Below the pieces are notes generated by a model, which searched no databases, was not told the origin of the DNA, and saw nothing but the letters and a program-made list of their open reading frames with translations. From Pleurotus djamor (lineage: Eukaryota; Basidiomycota; Agaricomycetes; Agaricales; Pleurotaceae), in contig JAPEVF010000094.1 of assembly GCA_029747585.1 (NCBI GenBank), forward strand, positions 50,481 through 114,480: DNA of 64,000 nt, given 5' to 3'. The translations under genes were made by a program, and so were the position numbers. Numbering within the stretch: position 1 is the first letter of the stretch; each line of letters opens with the position of its first letter. Positions 33,775 through 43,188 of this stretch are shown in pieces.

Positions 33775-35385
33775 TTATCCACGGCTTTCGTAGTGGACAA
33801 CGTTCAACGTTTTGACAAACTCCAGTAAAGGCTCACCATACATTGACCAGAAGAAAGCAGGGTTACTCTTGATCGTAAGCGTCTCGATTCCCGCGGACAA
33901 AGCCTTGCGAGCCTTGAGAATCTCTTCAAATCTCGTGTATTCGTCGCTGAGTCGAAAGGCCTGGTTCGTTCCCTTGTCTTCCTCGAGTAAAATCCGCTTG
34001 AGGGAGGGTAAGGAGAAAACTGGGGTATCATTTGGGTTTCTGAGGTCCCTTAACCTGGGTGTATCGGAGAGGAAGGCAACAAGATGGAGGTGATTTCGCG
34101 TGCGAAGGGCTACGACGCTGGGCGGCAGAGAGCGTAAGAATCGCCGAAGGGGGATCGCCGAGTCCCCGCGTATGAACATATTGGGGTGCTTGCTGGAAAG
34201 ACCGAGGGAGGTGGGGATGCTATCCGGGAGGAGGGAAAAGAGTGTGTGGCTTGTAGAGTAGTCAGGATGACTTGAGATTACTACTTTGATGGGCGCGTCC
34301 CCCTTCGACCTTTTGTCTACATGCGGCCAGATATTTAAGGAGCTGAGAAACTCTGAGCCACTATGAGTTACATCGATTCGAATGTAAGGCGACTTGATCT
34401 GAGGTATCATCTTGGCAAGGGTGGCACGGAGAGGCAATAGAGTCTCCGCATTGCTCACGACTTCAACGGTCAAAACGAGCGATCGAAGGGAGGGAGATGA
34501 TATGTGGTTCAGTACCCCAAGAGTGGATGGTTCAGAAATGGTCAACCGCAGAGTGAGGAGAGAAGGCATGTCGATGACAGTGTGGCCAAGACTTTTGGTT
34601 GATCCAACCATCGCTCTGGTTAATGTGAGGTGCTTCAAATACTTGAGGGGCTCCAAGGCAAAAATCATCTCTTGAGGAGATGTCTTGAAGTTGGAATGGG
34701 GGTCGATTATTTTGAGGGTCTTTAATCCAAGGAGAGCAGGGGAGCGGAGATCGAGGGGAACATTTCGCAAAGAAATGCATTGAAGGGGTGGACCACTCCG
34801 TTCAACTGACAGGAAGGTCACTTTCGACGTTGGGATTCGGGAGTGGTCCATCAAAAAAGACGCCTCCTTCAGGATGGGTGCTTTCATCTGAGAAAGGCGG
34901 TCTATTAACCACGAGCGACAATGCCATAATTCAAGCCTCCAAATCCGAGCTGAATGAGTGAGGAGGTATCGAACCGTACTCTCATTGTGGGGGATTTGAG
35001 TTGAAAGCTCAGCAACGTGCAAGGGGAGTGAGCACGAACGTTCAACGTATAATTGAGCAAGCTCCTTGCGCACACTAGTGTACACAATGGTCCAAAGTCG
35101 TGGGGTGGTGACCGCGATGTTTCGCCAGATTTTACACACATGTGTTATGACAAGGCAGTCACGAAGTGGATTGAATGTATGAAGGCCATGTCTTGGAACG
35201 CCCTCTGAGAGAACGAGGATCTCGAATATGTTTGCCCATATTTCCGTTGGTAGTCTGGAGATGGTGCTGTGCTGAGCATTGCGGTAGTACTGAAGTTTCC
35301 GGATTTCGTCCTTGAGAGACTCGATCCTGCGGTCCACTTCTTCAGCCAGAGGCAGAGCTTCGAAGAAAATAGCGAGGGGTGTCAT
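33775..35385 (-). CDS. F-box-like protein, intact
   Basis: Single-exon gene. The real start is the ATG at 35385 (MTPLAIFFEALPLAEEVDRR); codons upstream are in frame but begin with TTG. F-box-like segment at about residues 40-95 (STISRLPTEIWANIFEILVL, VCKIWRNIAVTTPRLWTIVY), then leucine-rich strands (PPLQCISLRNVPLDLRSPAL, PSLRSLVLTVEVV) and the shared end FEEILKARKALSAGIETLTI and LNVVHYESRG. It is closest to the partial gene at 1-977 (shared NAQHSTIS, AVTTP, YVERS, PHNxTVxYLL). It lies head-to-head with the gene at 35896, with about 510 bases between the start codons. Confidence 0.92.
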   Translation of the reverse strand: MTPLAIFFEALPLAEEVDRRIESLKDEIRKLQYYRNAQHSTISRLPTEIWANIFEILVLSEGVPRHGLHTFNPLRDCLVITHVCKIWRNIAVTTPRLWTIVYTSVRKELAQLYVERSCSLPLHVAELSTQIPHNESTVRYLLTHSARIWRLELWHCRSWLIDRLSQMKAPILKEASFLMDHSRIPTSKVTFLSVERSGPPLQCISLRNVPLDLRSPALLGLKTLKIIDPHSNFKTSPQEMIFALEPLKYLKHLTLTRAMVGSTKSLGHTVIDMPSLLTLRLTISEPSTLGVLNHISSPSLRSLVLTVEVVSNAETLLPLRATLAKMIPQIKSPYIRIDVTHSGSEFLSSLNIWPHVDKRSKGDAPIKVVISSHPDYSTSHTLFSLLPDSIPTSLGLSSKHPNMFIRGDSAIPLRRFLRSLPPSVVALRTRNHLHLVAFLSDTPRLRDLRNPNDTPVFSLPSLKRILLEEDKGTNQAFRLSDEYTRFEEILKARKALSAGIETLTIKSNPAFFWSMYGEPLLEFVKTLNVVHYESRG

Positions 35386-35895
35386 GTTCAACTTCAACTT
35401 GGTAGTAAGGTGAACTAAGCGCTTCTTCGGGTTTGAACGGCCCAGGCCTCAAGGCCTCAAGGCCTCAGGCCTCAGGGGCCAGCTCCTATGCTACTGGGAC
35501 GCTGTCTCGTCGTCGCGGTTCGCCCCCTTCCTTGTCCTACATCTAAAGCTTCGAATTCACTTTAAATCCATGCCTATTGACCAAGATAACGATGGTCTGC
35601 CTCTGGAATCACAGTCTTTACCACCCTACACCCCTGAATGGCTTCTAACTTGGGTTGCACCTAAAATTATAATAGGATACACTACCCTTCATCGATGGTA
35701 AGTCGATCCCTCGGTTAAAATCCTGAAGGGCGAAGATGTCGTATGTATAACGCCAGTTGGACCTGGAAAGTCTTCACTTCTTCACATCCCCTTGACCGCG
35801 AGGAAAACGGTAAAGGAGCGCGTTCACCGAAGCGCCGACACGTAAGTTCTCCCAACACCAGCAAGTCGAGGATCGATCAGCACCAAACGCGGGAT
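35386..35895. other. Divergent promoter region with repeats
   Basis: Between two head-to-head F-box-like genes. It contains a short AGGCCTCA tandem repeat at about 35443-35474 and the inverted partner (35467-35498) of the repeat at 31476-31509. Just before 35896 the leader resembles the upstream sequence of the 31869-33488 gene (both have a GAAGCGCCGACRCGT stretch and end with gggatatga), so duplication included promoter DNA. Confidence 0.6.
35443..35498 (+). repeat. AGGCCTCA short tandem repeat plus copy 2 of inverted repeat
   Basis: Three to four units of AGGCCTCA lead into AGGCCTCAGGGGCCAG and CTCCTATGCTACTGGG. The latter part (35467-35498) is the opposite-orientation copy of 31476-31509. 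Confidence 0.7.
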
Positions 35896-38754
35896 ATGAC
35901 CACCGTTGCTAGTCTCCTGGACACTTCGCCTACTGTCGAGGAAGTGGACCGAAGAATCGCGTCCCTCGAAGACGAACGAGTCCACAAACTTCGCCACTAT
36001 CGCAATCAACACAGTACCATCTCCAGACTACCTCCAGAGATCTTGACCACTATATTCACTTTCGTCGCTCTCTCAGAGGGCACTCCAAGGAAAAGCCTCA
36101 AGGAAGCTAATTTACGCCATGGCCGCCTTATCATAACACATGTTTGCCAACACTGGCGAAACACAGCCATCACCAACCCACGAATCTGGTGTATCGTGTA
36201 CACGAATATGCCCAGGGAACTTGCACGACTCTTTGTTGAACGCTCTAGGTCACGTTCCTTATACGTTGCCACCGACTTGAACACAAGTCGACACAGCGAA
36301 GATACGATCGATTACCTTCTCACCCATTCAACTCGGATCTGGAGGTTTGAAATACGGAACTGCCCTCTAGACATTGTAAAGAGGCTCGCCCGGCTGAACT
36401 TACCCATGCTGGAGCAGGTGTCACTGGCAGTTGACGATGACCGACACCAACCGGCGAGAATGACATTCCTACATGGCCCTCCGCTTCGGTACCTTTCGCT
36501 GCGGAACGTCCTCTTCGACCTCGACTCTCCCTTTCTCTCTCAGATTCGCACACTCAAATTAAACTACACGGATCCATTTACATCTGAGGAATATCCTCGA
36601 AAGCTGCTTCCTCTCCTAAGTCGCCTCCAGCACCTAAGGCACTTGGAGCTGGATGTGGCCATCGTTGCGTTGGCTAAAAACCTTGAAGATACTATTGTGG
36701 AAATGCCCTCTCTGCTTACCCTACAGTTGAGGGCAGCAAAGCCACCCACACTTCAGGTGCTTGATCACCTTCATCAGGAAAACCCTCCCCAGGGAATTGA
36801 TCGTGAATGACGGTGAGTTAGCCGGTTTTACTAAGAATTAACATGGATTACTAGGAATTTCACAGTAACTTCGATTATCTGTAATTACTGGCGGATTCCT
36901 AGGTCCCCCTTCAGGTTGCCTAGTGAATTCTGGATAATTCACGCGAATTCCTACGAATTACAAACCAAATATACCAGTATTGATCAGCTATTTATCAATT
37001 CTTAAGGATGATGGTATCGCAGAACGCGGTAGGGATATTTTCATTGGAGAAGCAAGTTAAGACTAAGTACGTGCTATCAACCGACTACCTGGCGCTATAG
37101 ATAGCTCACCAATCTGATAACAACCAATCCAAAAGGACGCAACCTGTGAAGGAGATATGAAAACAACTCACGAAACGTACCTCATGCCCAGAATGAACAC
37201 CGAGAAAAAAAAAATACAAAAAAGCAGTCGAATAGAGAGAAAAGGACTCACATATATGAGGCGTCCGCATGAGCAAGGCCACGTTTAGAAGGGACGGGAT
37301 GTTAGCGACATAATAGGTGGTGGGGATGGGTATAATTGCGGTTGGGGGAGGTGCTGTTTATATATTGCTAGCGTGGGAACGGTCGAGAAAGGTCTCCCGC
37401 AGCCTCTAGCCCCGACCATGCCCAGGCCCTGCATGCCTTAGATGGCTAAACCATCCCACGCCTCGTCAACTTCCGTTTTGACGAAGTCCACTCTTGGTCC
37501 ACTCTTCGTAGCCGTCCGTGTCATCTTTCGTCGTGCAAGCTCGCCCTGTTTTATACAATCTCTAAATGACATGATCCCTTACTCAGCCCACCCAGGAACC
37601 AACCTATGTATCCTTGGGAAAGCCGGTCCAGCTGCTTTGTCGTCACCTGCCACATTCGCAGGCGTTTGCACTCATGAGTCATTGCGGTGCCTCCACGACG
37701 CACTTGAAATTGAAACCACCCTTTTATTCTCCGCATCTGAGATTTAGAACTTTGGAATCCCAACAACGATCTGCTCGGCCGTCAGTGTTGCTCAACCTAG
37801 AGTATTCTACATGCACCGTGTGGTGCCTTAACTTCCAATGCATAGGTGCGACGCGTGTGTCTCAATTTGTATCGCCTTTGACTATCTCAGCTTTAGGTCG
37901 TCGCGAATCATTGGTTCATTATTGGTAATTAACTACGTTCATGGTAATTATCTTTGAATTATCTTCGGTTATCCTGATTACGGATAATTCACTCTAAATT
38001 CCCTCGGGAGGGTTTTCCTGATGTTTCTGTTCCATCCCTTCGATCCTTTGCCTTGATCATCGATGTCGTTACCAAGTCAGAGAGTGTGCTACCTTTCCGT
38101 ACGACTCTCGACAAGATGATATCACAGATCGAGTCGCCCCATGCTAGAGTGGAAGTAACTCACAACATTCCCTCAGAGTTTATTAGCTCCGTGAGCGTGT
38201 GGCCGCATGCAGACAGAACGGAGGATCCTCCTCCCACTTTCAGGATATCCATCTCAAAGCATTTTGACTACTCCGTGAGCGGCGCCCTCTTCGCCCTCCT
38301 TCCCGACCACATCCCTACTTCCCTCAGTCTTTTCAGCGATCGACACAATATATTCAGACGCGATGATCCAGTGATTTACCTTCGGGACTTTCTACTTTCC
38401 CTACCCCCCAACGTTGAGGAGCTTCATACGCAAATGCACCAACATCTGGTGACCTGCCTCTCCGATATTCCAAGGTTAGAGGACATGAGCCGCATGAGCA
38501 ATCCACCAATATTCTCCCTACCTTCTCTCAAGCGGATTGTACTCGAGGAAAGGAGCAAAGCATTCAAAGTCTTTCGCCCCAGCTATGAATATACGAGATT
38601 TGAAGAGATTCTCAAGGCTCGCAAGGCTCTGTCGGCGGAAATTGAGATACTCACAATTAAGACTACCCCTCATCACTTCTGCTCAATGGATGAAGAGCCT
38701 TTACTGGAACTCGTAAAAGTGCTGGAGGTTGTCCACTATGAGGACTGCGACTAA
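35896..38754 (+). pseudogene. F-box-like gene split by an inverted-repeat element
   Basis: The start MTTVASLLDTSPTVEEVDRR (ATG 35896) and the first roughly 290 residues follow the intact paralog at 31869-33488 closely (HKLRHYRNQHSTISRLPPEI, VCQHWRNTAITNPRIWCIVY, SRSLYVATDLNTSRHSEDTI). Just after LQVLDHL the frame runs into an insertion (36772-38023) and stops within it. Coding resumes right after the insertion with PSLRSFALIIDVVTKSESVL and runs to the normal family end (FEEILKARKALSAEIEILTI, VVHYEDCD) at 38754. The second part has no stops, so the insertion is young. One extra codon (EDERVHK) and a small in-frame deletion before HGPPLRYLSL distinguish it from its paralog. A truncated protein of about 300 residues may still be made. 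Confidence 0.88.
36772..38023. mobile_element. 1252-base element with terminal inverted repeats, non-autonomous
   Basis: Left end CATCAGGAAAACCCTCCC is matched by the reverse complement of the right end (GGGAGGGTTTTCCTGATG); after one differing base AGGGAATT continues on both sides, making repeats of 27 bases with one mismatch. Comparison with intact paralogs (CACCTTTC-TTCCATCCC) indicates a two-base TT duplication at the target. Sub-terminal zones are rich in AATTA/TAATT/GAATT words on both sides. No transposase-like frame lies inside; a 101-codon frame at 37442-37747 is unmatched. The superfamily is not assigned. Confidence 0.82.
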
Positions 38755-38764
38755 AGCACTTAAC

Positions 38765-38897
38765 CTCACTCAAGGCCACATCGACGGGAATTGAGATGTT
38801 GACCATCAAGAGCAACAGGTATTGCTCCCCACGAGTCGATTTTGTAGAAAACTTGCTCCAGAACGTCAGATAAGTGAAGGTTGTCCACTACCACGAG
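38765..38897 (+). pseudogene. C-terminal remnant of another F-box-like copy
   Basis: Directly after the split gene, the plus strand reads TSTGIEMLTIKSNRYCSP and, after stops and gaps, VKVVHYHE followed by a stop. This mirrors the family end SAGIETLTIKSNPAFFWS, then LNVVHYESRG at 33775-35385. The in-frame stop and missing residues show decay. It marks a former tandem copy whose body has been lost. Confidence 0.7.
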
Positions 38898-39328
38898 TAG
38901 TCTCCTCCGCCTTTTTATATTGACCGCATCTGAATCATTTGTATCTGAAACATGTAGTAGTTTTATTGCTTAGCAGCCATCCCGCCAAAATCACCACCAA
39001 TCTGAAATAAATACAAGCCTACTCTTCGCGCGATCTTCTCCGTGACTTTTTTCATGGTTGTGATTGACATGGATAGTTACAAGACTCCCCTCCCAATTTC
39101 CAAGCATGATCTCCAATCTCTCCACCGTGCGGAGGTAGGAGTGGAAGCGCAGGTACTGTATGAGCGGAGATTGACAATATGCGCCTCAATGCACAGTGAA
39201 ATGTACTTGTTTTTTTAGCGGAAACACGGTAACTTTGGACCGGGTGCCTCATATAATCTAAGCATAAGATATGCATACATGAAGGAGCGAGAATATAAGC
39301 CATTGGTCAGGCATACTCCCATTCGAGT
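38898..39328. other. Intergenic, nothing recognised
   Basis: AT-richer spacer between the F-box relic and the 3' end of the next F-box-like gene. No gene or repeat seen. Confidence 0.5.
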
Positions 39329-40942
39329 TTAATCGTCATTCTCTATCTCTAACGTTTGAACATGCCCTCGTAGACACTCGGCTTCTCGAGTCGGAAGACT
39401 ACTGCTATGACAAGTGATGCTGAGTGTTTCAATCCCAATCGACATGGATTTGCGAGCTTCGAGGATCCTCTCAAATTGCTTGAATGTTTCGCCATTGCTG
39501 GAAAGCACGTATGGGACTGTCTCCTTCAGCAGGATCTTCTTGAGTGAAGGCAACGAAAACGCGGGGAGAGTGCCTTGGTCATTGGCATCCGTCAACTTGG
39601 GAATATCAGACAGGAAAAAACACAGGTCACGAAAGTCGCTGGCTTGGAGTTCTTCAACATGGGATAGAGAACGTAAGAATTGTTGAAGGTTATTCCGTTC
39701 ACTGGAGTATGGATCTATTCTGTATCGAAGACCGATGAAGAGGCTGAGAACAGGAGGGGGGCGGTTCGAATAAAGAGAGAATAAGGTGAGGCTTGCTGAG
39801 AAGTCAGGATGGCGAGTAATGGCAATCTCATACGGGGCACGATTGCCGTCGTCATGCCCATTCGGCCAGATACACATGGAGCTGGTAAACATTGGGTAGT
39901 TGGCGATTACATTTACTCTTGAGTAACATGATGGCATCGGAGGGATTTGCCTATAAAAAGCCTCGAGGACGGGTGCCAGCGCGGCTATGCTGACCACCTC
40001 TGCAATGCACAGGACGATCGATTGGATGGAGGGAAGAGAGAGGTTATCAAGCATCTGGCGAGGAGGTGGGCTTAAGACGCTCAAACGAAGTGTATGGAGA
40101 CAGGGTAGCTCTACGACGATGTTGTCGAGGCGGCCAGAGCCAGACGATTCGTCAACAATCATGTCTAGTTCTAGTTGCTCGAGATGTGAAAAGTTCTTGA
40201 GCGCAAGGAGCATCTCGCGAAGGGGGACCTTTGAAGAGTGTGACGCTGTGCGGTAGCACAACTTGAGCGTCCGTAGCTGAGACAAAAACGGGGAAGCTAA
40301 ATCGAGGGACCAATTCGTTAAAGAGATGTGGCGAAGGGGAGGGATGTTCTCAGAGCTCATTGGAAGAAATGACACCGTTCGAAACGGTAACGCCTGACTT
40401 TCAATGATATCCAGACATATTTCTTTGAGGAGCGGCGTGTCCAGCAGTGTCAGCATATCCACCCAAGAGGGGTCACTTCTTCGCAACTCGAGCCTCCAGA
40501 GCCGTGTAGAATGCTCTCCTAGGAGATACTTCACAGTCTCCGTATTGTGGTTCCCTGTAATAAACGTGGCAAGATAAAGCGGCAACCCTCTTGAACGTTC
40601 AACACAGAGTTTCGCAAACGCCTTGTTCGTGTAGGTATACACCAAAGTCCATAATCGCGGCGAATCGATTGCGATCTTTCGCCAGAGATGGCATACCTGC
40701 GTGACTGACAGCCAGTAACGATGCGGCGTCTTGGGAAGGTTCCAATGCGAGGTCTTGGGGATAGCAAATGCCATCTCCTCGAATATTCTAGATATGATTT
40801 CCGGTGGAAGCCGCGAAACGAGGGAGTATCGGGCATTGCGATAGCGCTGCAATACCCGTATGTCTTCTTGAAGAAATTTGATTTTTTGGTCCACTTCTGC
40901 AAGGGTTGGGGAGTTATCCAAGAATTCCGCGGGAGATATCAT
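39329..40942 (-). CDS. F-box-like protein, second subfamily, intact, 537 residues
   Basis: Single-exon gene, ATG 40942 (MISPAEFLDNSPTLAEVDQK). Helical lead IKFLQEDIRVLQRYRNARYS, F-box-like part at about residues 40-100 (LVSRLPPEIISRIFEEMAFA, VCHLWRKIAIDSPRLWTLVY), then leucine-rich strands (IPPLRHISLTNWSLDLASPF, LPSIQSIVLCIAEV) and the end RKSMSIGIETLSITCHSSSL and VQTLEIENDD. Compared with the first subfamily it has MISPAEFL in place of MITLASFL, a longer insert after FEEM, and YTNKAFAKLCVERS. Its close relative is the gene at 52054-53637. A tRNA-Leu lies about 110 bases upstream of its start. Confidence 0.92.
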   Translation of the reverse strand: MISPAEFLDNSPTLAEVDQKIKFLQEDIRVLQRYRNARYSLVSRLPPEIISRIFEEMAFAIPKTSHWNLPKTPHRYWLSVTQVCHLWRKIAIDSPRLWTLVYTYTNKAFAKLCVERSRGLPLYLATFITGNHNTETVKYLLGEHSTRLWRLELRRSDPSWVDMLTLLDTPLLKEICLDIIESQALPFRTVSFLPMSSENIPPLRHISLTNWSLDLASPFLSQLRTLKLCYRTASHSSKVPLREMLLALKNFSHLEQLELDMIVDESSGSGRLDNIVVELPCLHTLRLSVLSPPPRQMLDNLSLPSIQSIVLCIAEVVSIAALAPVLEAFYRQIPPMPSCYSRVNVIANYPMFTSSMCIWPNGHDDGNRAPYEIAITRHPDFSASLTLFSLYSNRPPPVLSLFIGLRYRIDPYSSERNNLQQFLRSLSHVEELQASDFRDLCFFLSDIPKLTDANDQGTLPAFSLPSLKKILLKETVPYVLSSNGETFKQFERILEARKSMSIGIETLSITCHSSSLPTREAECLRGHVQTLEIENDD

Positions 40943-41051
40943 GATGGAGGTACGAGGAGAAGGACAATTGGAATTGAGGCATCAGCTTGACTGGTAGTTT
41001 GAATCAAAATCTTGGAAGCCCATGACGCCACCAGGTTAGTACTTGTCCATG

Positions 41052-41162
41052 GGCAAGATGGCCGAGCGGTCTATGGCGTGTGACTCAAGCGTTCAGCTTG
41101 CCTGCCTTGTGCGGGTTTCTCATCTCCGAATGGAGGCGGGGGTTCGAATCCCCCTCTTGTCA
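41052..41162 (+). tRNA. tRNA-Leu (anticodon CAA) with intron
   Basis: Acceptor strands GGCAAGA (41052-41058) and TCTTGTC (41155-41161) pair with one G-T, discriminator A. D arm GCC-GAGCGGTCTAT-GGC, which includes the A-box TGGCCGAGCGG. Anticodon loop CT-CAA-G, then an intron of about 27 bases after position 37, as in fungal tRNA-Leu(CAA). A long variable arm (TCTCC-GAAT-GGAG) and T arm GGGGGTTCGAATCCCCC with the B-box follow. The anticodon stem has one mismatch. No encoded CCA. Confidence 0.88.
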
Positions 41163-41589
41163 GCACTTTTTCCTCATTTTACGATCGCTACCTGAACTGG
41201 ACTTTCGGCGAACCACCTTTCAAGGCGCTTTATGCTCCCTTCCAGCACACCAGTGATTCCAATTTGATTCAGTATTGATTATCCATTCCAATAACCTAGT
41301 GTCACTACTTACTTAGTTACTAAATACGTTCTGAATACACAAAAATAAGGACAGACTGATACAAAGGCTGATATGACGGAGTATACGAGGGAGGCAGATT
41401 ATAGCTTTTATATCCTAAGGCGGAGTAGGTGTACTACTGAAAGGTATAATGTGCGGTTGATAGAGAGCGAAAATGGATATGCAGGCGTATAAGGGGGTCG
41501 TACGAATGGGACGGCGGAGAGGGTGGCGCGTGGAACGTCGTAAGGGATTGGGGCGAAGGGTTAACGAGGGAGGGGGAGGATCGGGAGGA
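41163..41589. other. Intergenic, no gene seen
   Basis: Downstream of the tRNA, where a T-run (cactttttcctc) just after the gene could end Pol III transcription. The rest is purine-rich spacer up to the DUF6534 gene 3' end. Confidence 0.5.
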
Positions 41590-43188
41590 TCACCATNGGG
41601 TAAGGGTTGTCGCTCTTAACGGTAGATGTCATCTCCTTATTGGGAGAGGCTACAACTCCAGGTGTAGGAGACGTCGAGGGAGACTCATCGGGTGAAGACA
41701 CTTTCCAAGAAATGCTCTTCTGTGGGGTCTACAAGTAAGTATTCAGTGAAAGGGCAAGCCAAATAAGCAAAAAAGGCTTACGGTGCTCAGTGACGAATCC
41801 GACGAAGACAGACCTCCAACGCGTCCACCGTCTTTGACGTCAACATCGACATCGACATCAACGTCGACGTTGAGACGATGGCCACTGTGGAGGCCGTTAA
41901 ATCGTCTCCGCTCGGCACTGCTGTTCAGGCTGGGGATGTGCACAGAAAGGCGAGCGGGCTCGTCTTCCTTGACACGCTCACGAGCATTGAGCATTGCAAT
42001 GAAGGAGTTGATGTACACTGTACGTGATGTTAGCTCACTACGTAGATGCAGAGGTTGAGGAACCGTACATTTCGTAAGGAAAGATTCGATTCCCATGAAG
42101 ATCAGAGTATCAGGTGCGGCGACATACTGTAACACCTTCAGTATCGAGGCCGATGAAGTATTGAATTGACATATAGGCACTCACCGAAATCAACGCCCCC
42201 ATCGACGTAGCACTAGTCAACATGCCGGAACCCAGAACAAACTGCATCATCATCGCAATGCGAGAGTTGACGCGATTCTGAAGACCCCGGGATTTACGGA
42301 GGTAGTAGACCATGGCGAACGAAATGACGAAATCGACGAAGGTGGCTGTGGCCAAGGACGCGATGATCGCCCACTGCGCGAGTTGTGAGTAAGTGACATG
42401 GACAAGAGACGAATGCGAGTGGACGCACTCCGATGCCTGTGTGGTCGGCGATGTTCGTCAATGTGTAGACCTGTTGAGCGAGCACCATCCCGATTCCTAG
42501 ATAAAAGGCCATTGGGTACGACTGGATATTATCAAGGGCAAGAACTTACCGAATGCACCAGCGACCGTGGCCATTACTACGTAGGCGATGATGGGATTAT
42601 GGTAGGCTCCAACTGGTAGCGACGCTATTTAGTCTCAAGGTCGTGAAATACTAGAAAGAAGGACTCACGTAACCATACACGATATGTATACAAGCTGGAT
42701 AAGCCAGCTATCAGTCAGAGGAGGGAAAATTGTGTTGAAGGGGGGGTGACGCACCCTTGAACCAAGAGAATGATGATAACATTGATGACAATCTGTAACT
42801 TCATCGACCAAACGACGACTACCAGTTTCTTGGGGTCGGCGAAGCCATGTATACAGTAATAGTACACCCCGTGGGCCAGAAGGATCAGATGGAAAGTGTC
42901 GAGCATCCATAGCCCAGGGACCTGTGAATTTCGTTGAGAAGAAGGTGGATGGCTGAAGGTAATTTATGACGCACAGCGATCTTATGAACAAGAGAATCCC
43001 GCTTGAAGAACCATTGCCAGTACGAATACGACTGCAAGCTCGTGAACCCATATAATCTGCGATGTTAAGATGAATACAAGTCAAGATATCACGGCAAGTG
43101 AGCGAACATACACAGAAGCAAAAATACACCCAATCAACAACGACCCCAACATATTATCCAAAGTCTGGTGTTCCGAAAACAGCGACAT
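41590..43188 (-). CDS. DUF6534 integral membrane protein, gene 2
   Basis: Start MSLFSEHQTLDNMLGSLLIG (ATG 43188). Spliced continuation: CIFASVLYGFTSLQSYSYWQ, WFFKRDSLVHKIAV, LWMLDTFHLILLAHGVYYYC, SMKLQIVINVIIILLVQ, VGAYHNPIIAYVVMATVAGA, GIGMVLAQQVYTLTNIADHT, then the DUF6534 domain: ASLATATFVDFVISFAMVYY, MMQFVLGSGMLTSATSMGAL, YVAAPDTLIFMGIESFLTKL, YINSFIAMLNARERVK. The tail contains a VDVDVDVDVDVK repeat and SPDESPSTSPTPG. With the N at 41597 ignored the stop is 41590-41592 (DNPYPW); counting it extends the frame to 41561. Seven membrane helices, typical length, function unknown. Not a close tandem copy of the gene at 23033: similarity is at family level. Confidence 0.85.

Noticed and set aside
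36772..38023. Element as a Tc1/mariner or piggyBac insertion
   Set aside because: Target duplication appears to be TT, not TA or TTAA, and the ends do not match those families; superfamily left open.
41838..41873. VDVDVDVDVDV-coding repeat taken as a possible regulatory or CRISPR-like repeat
   Set aside because: It is a short in-frame dipeptide repeat within the hydrophilic tail of the DUF6534 protein; no spacer structure. No CRISPR array exists in the window.
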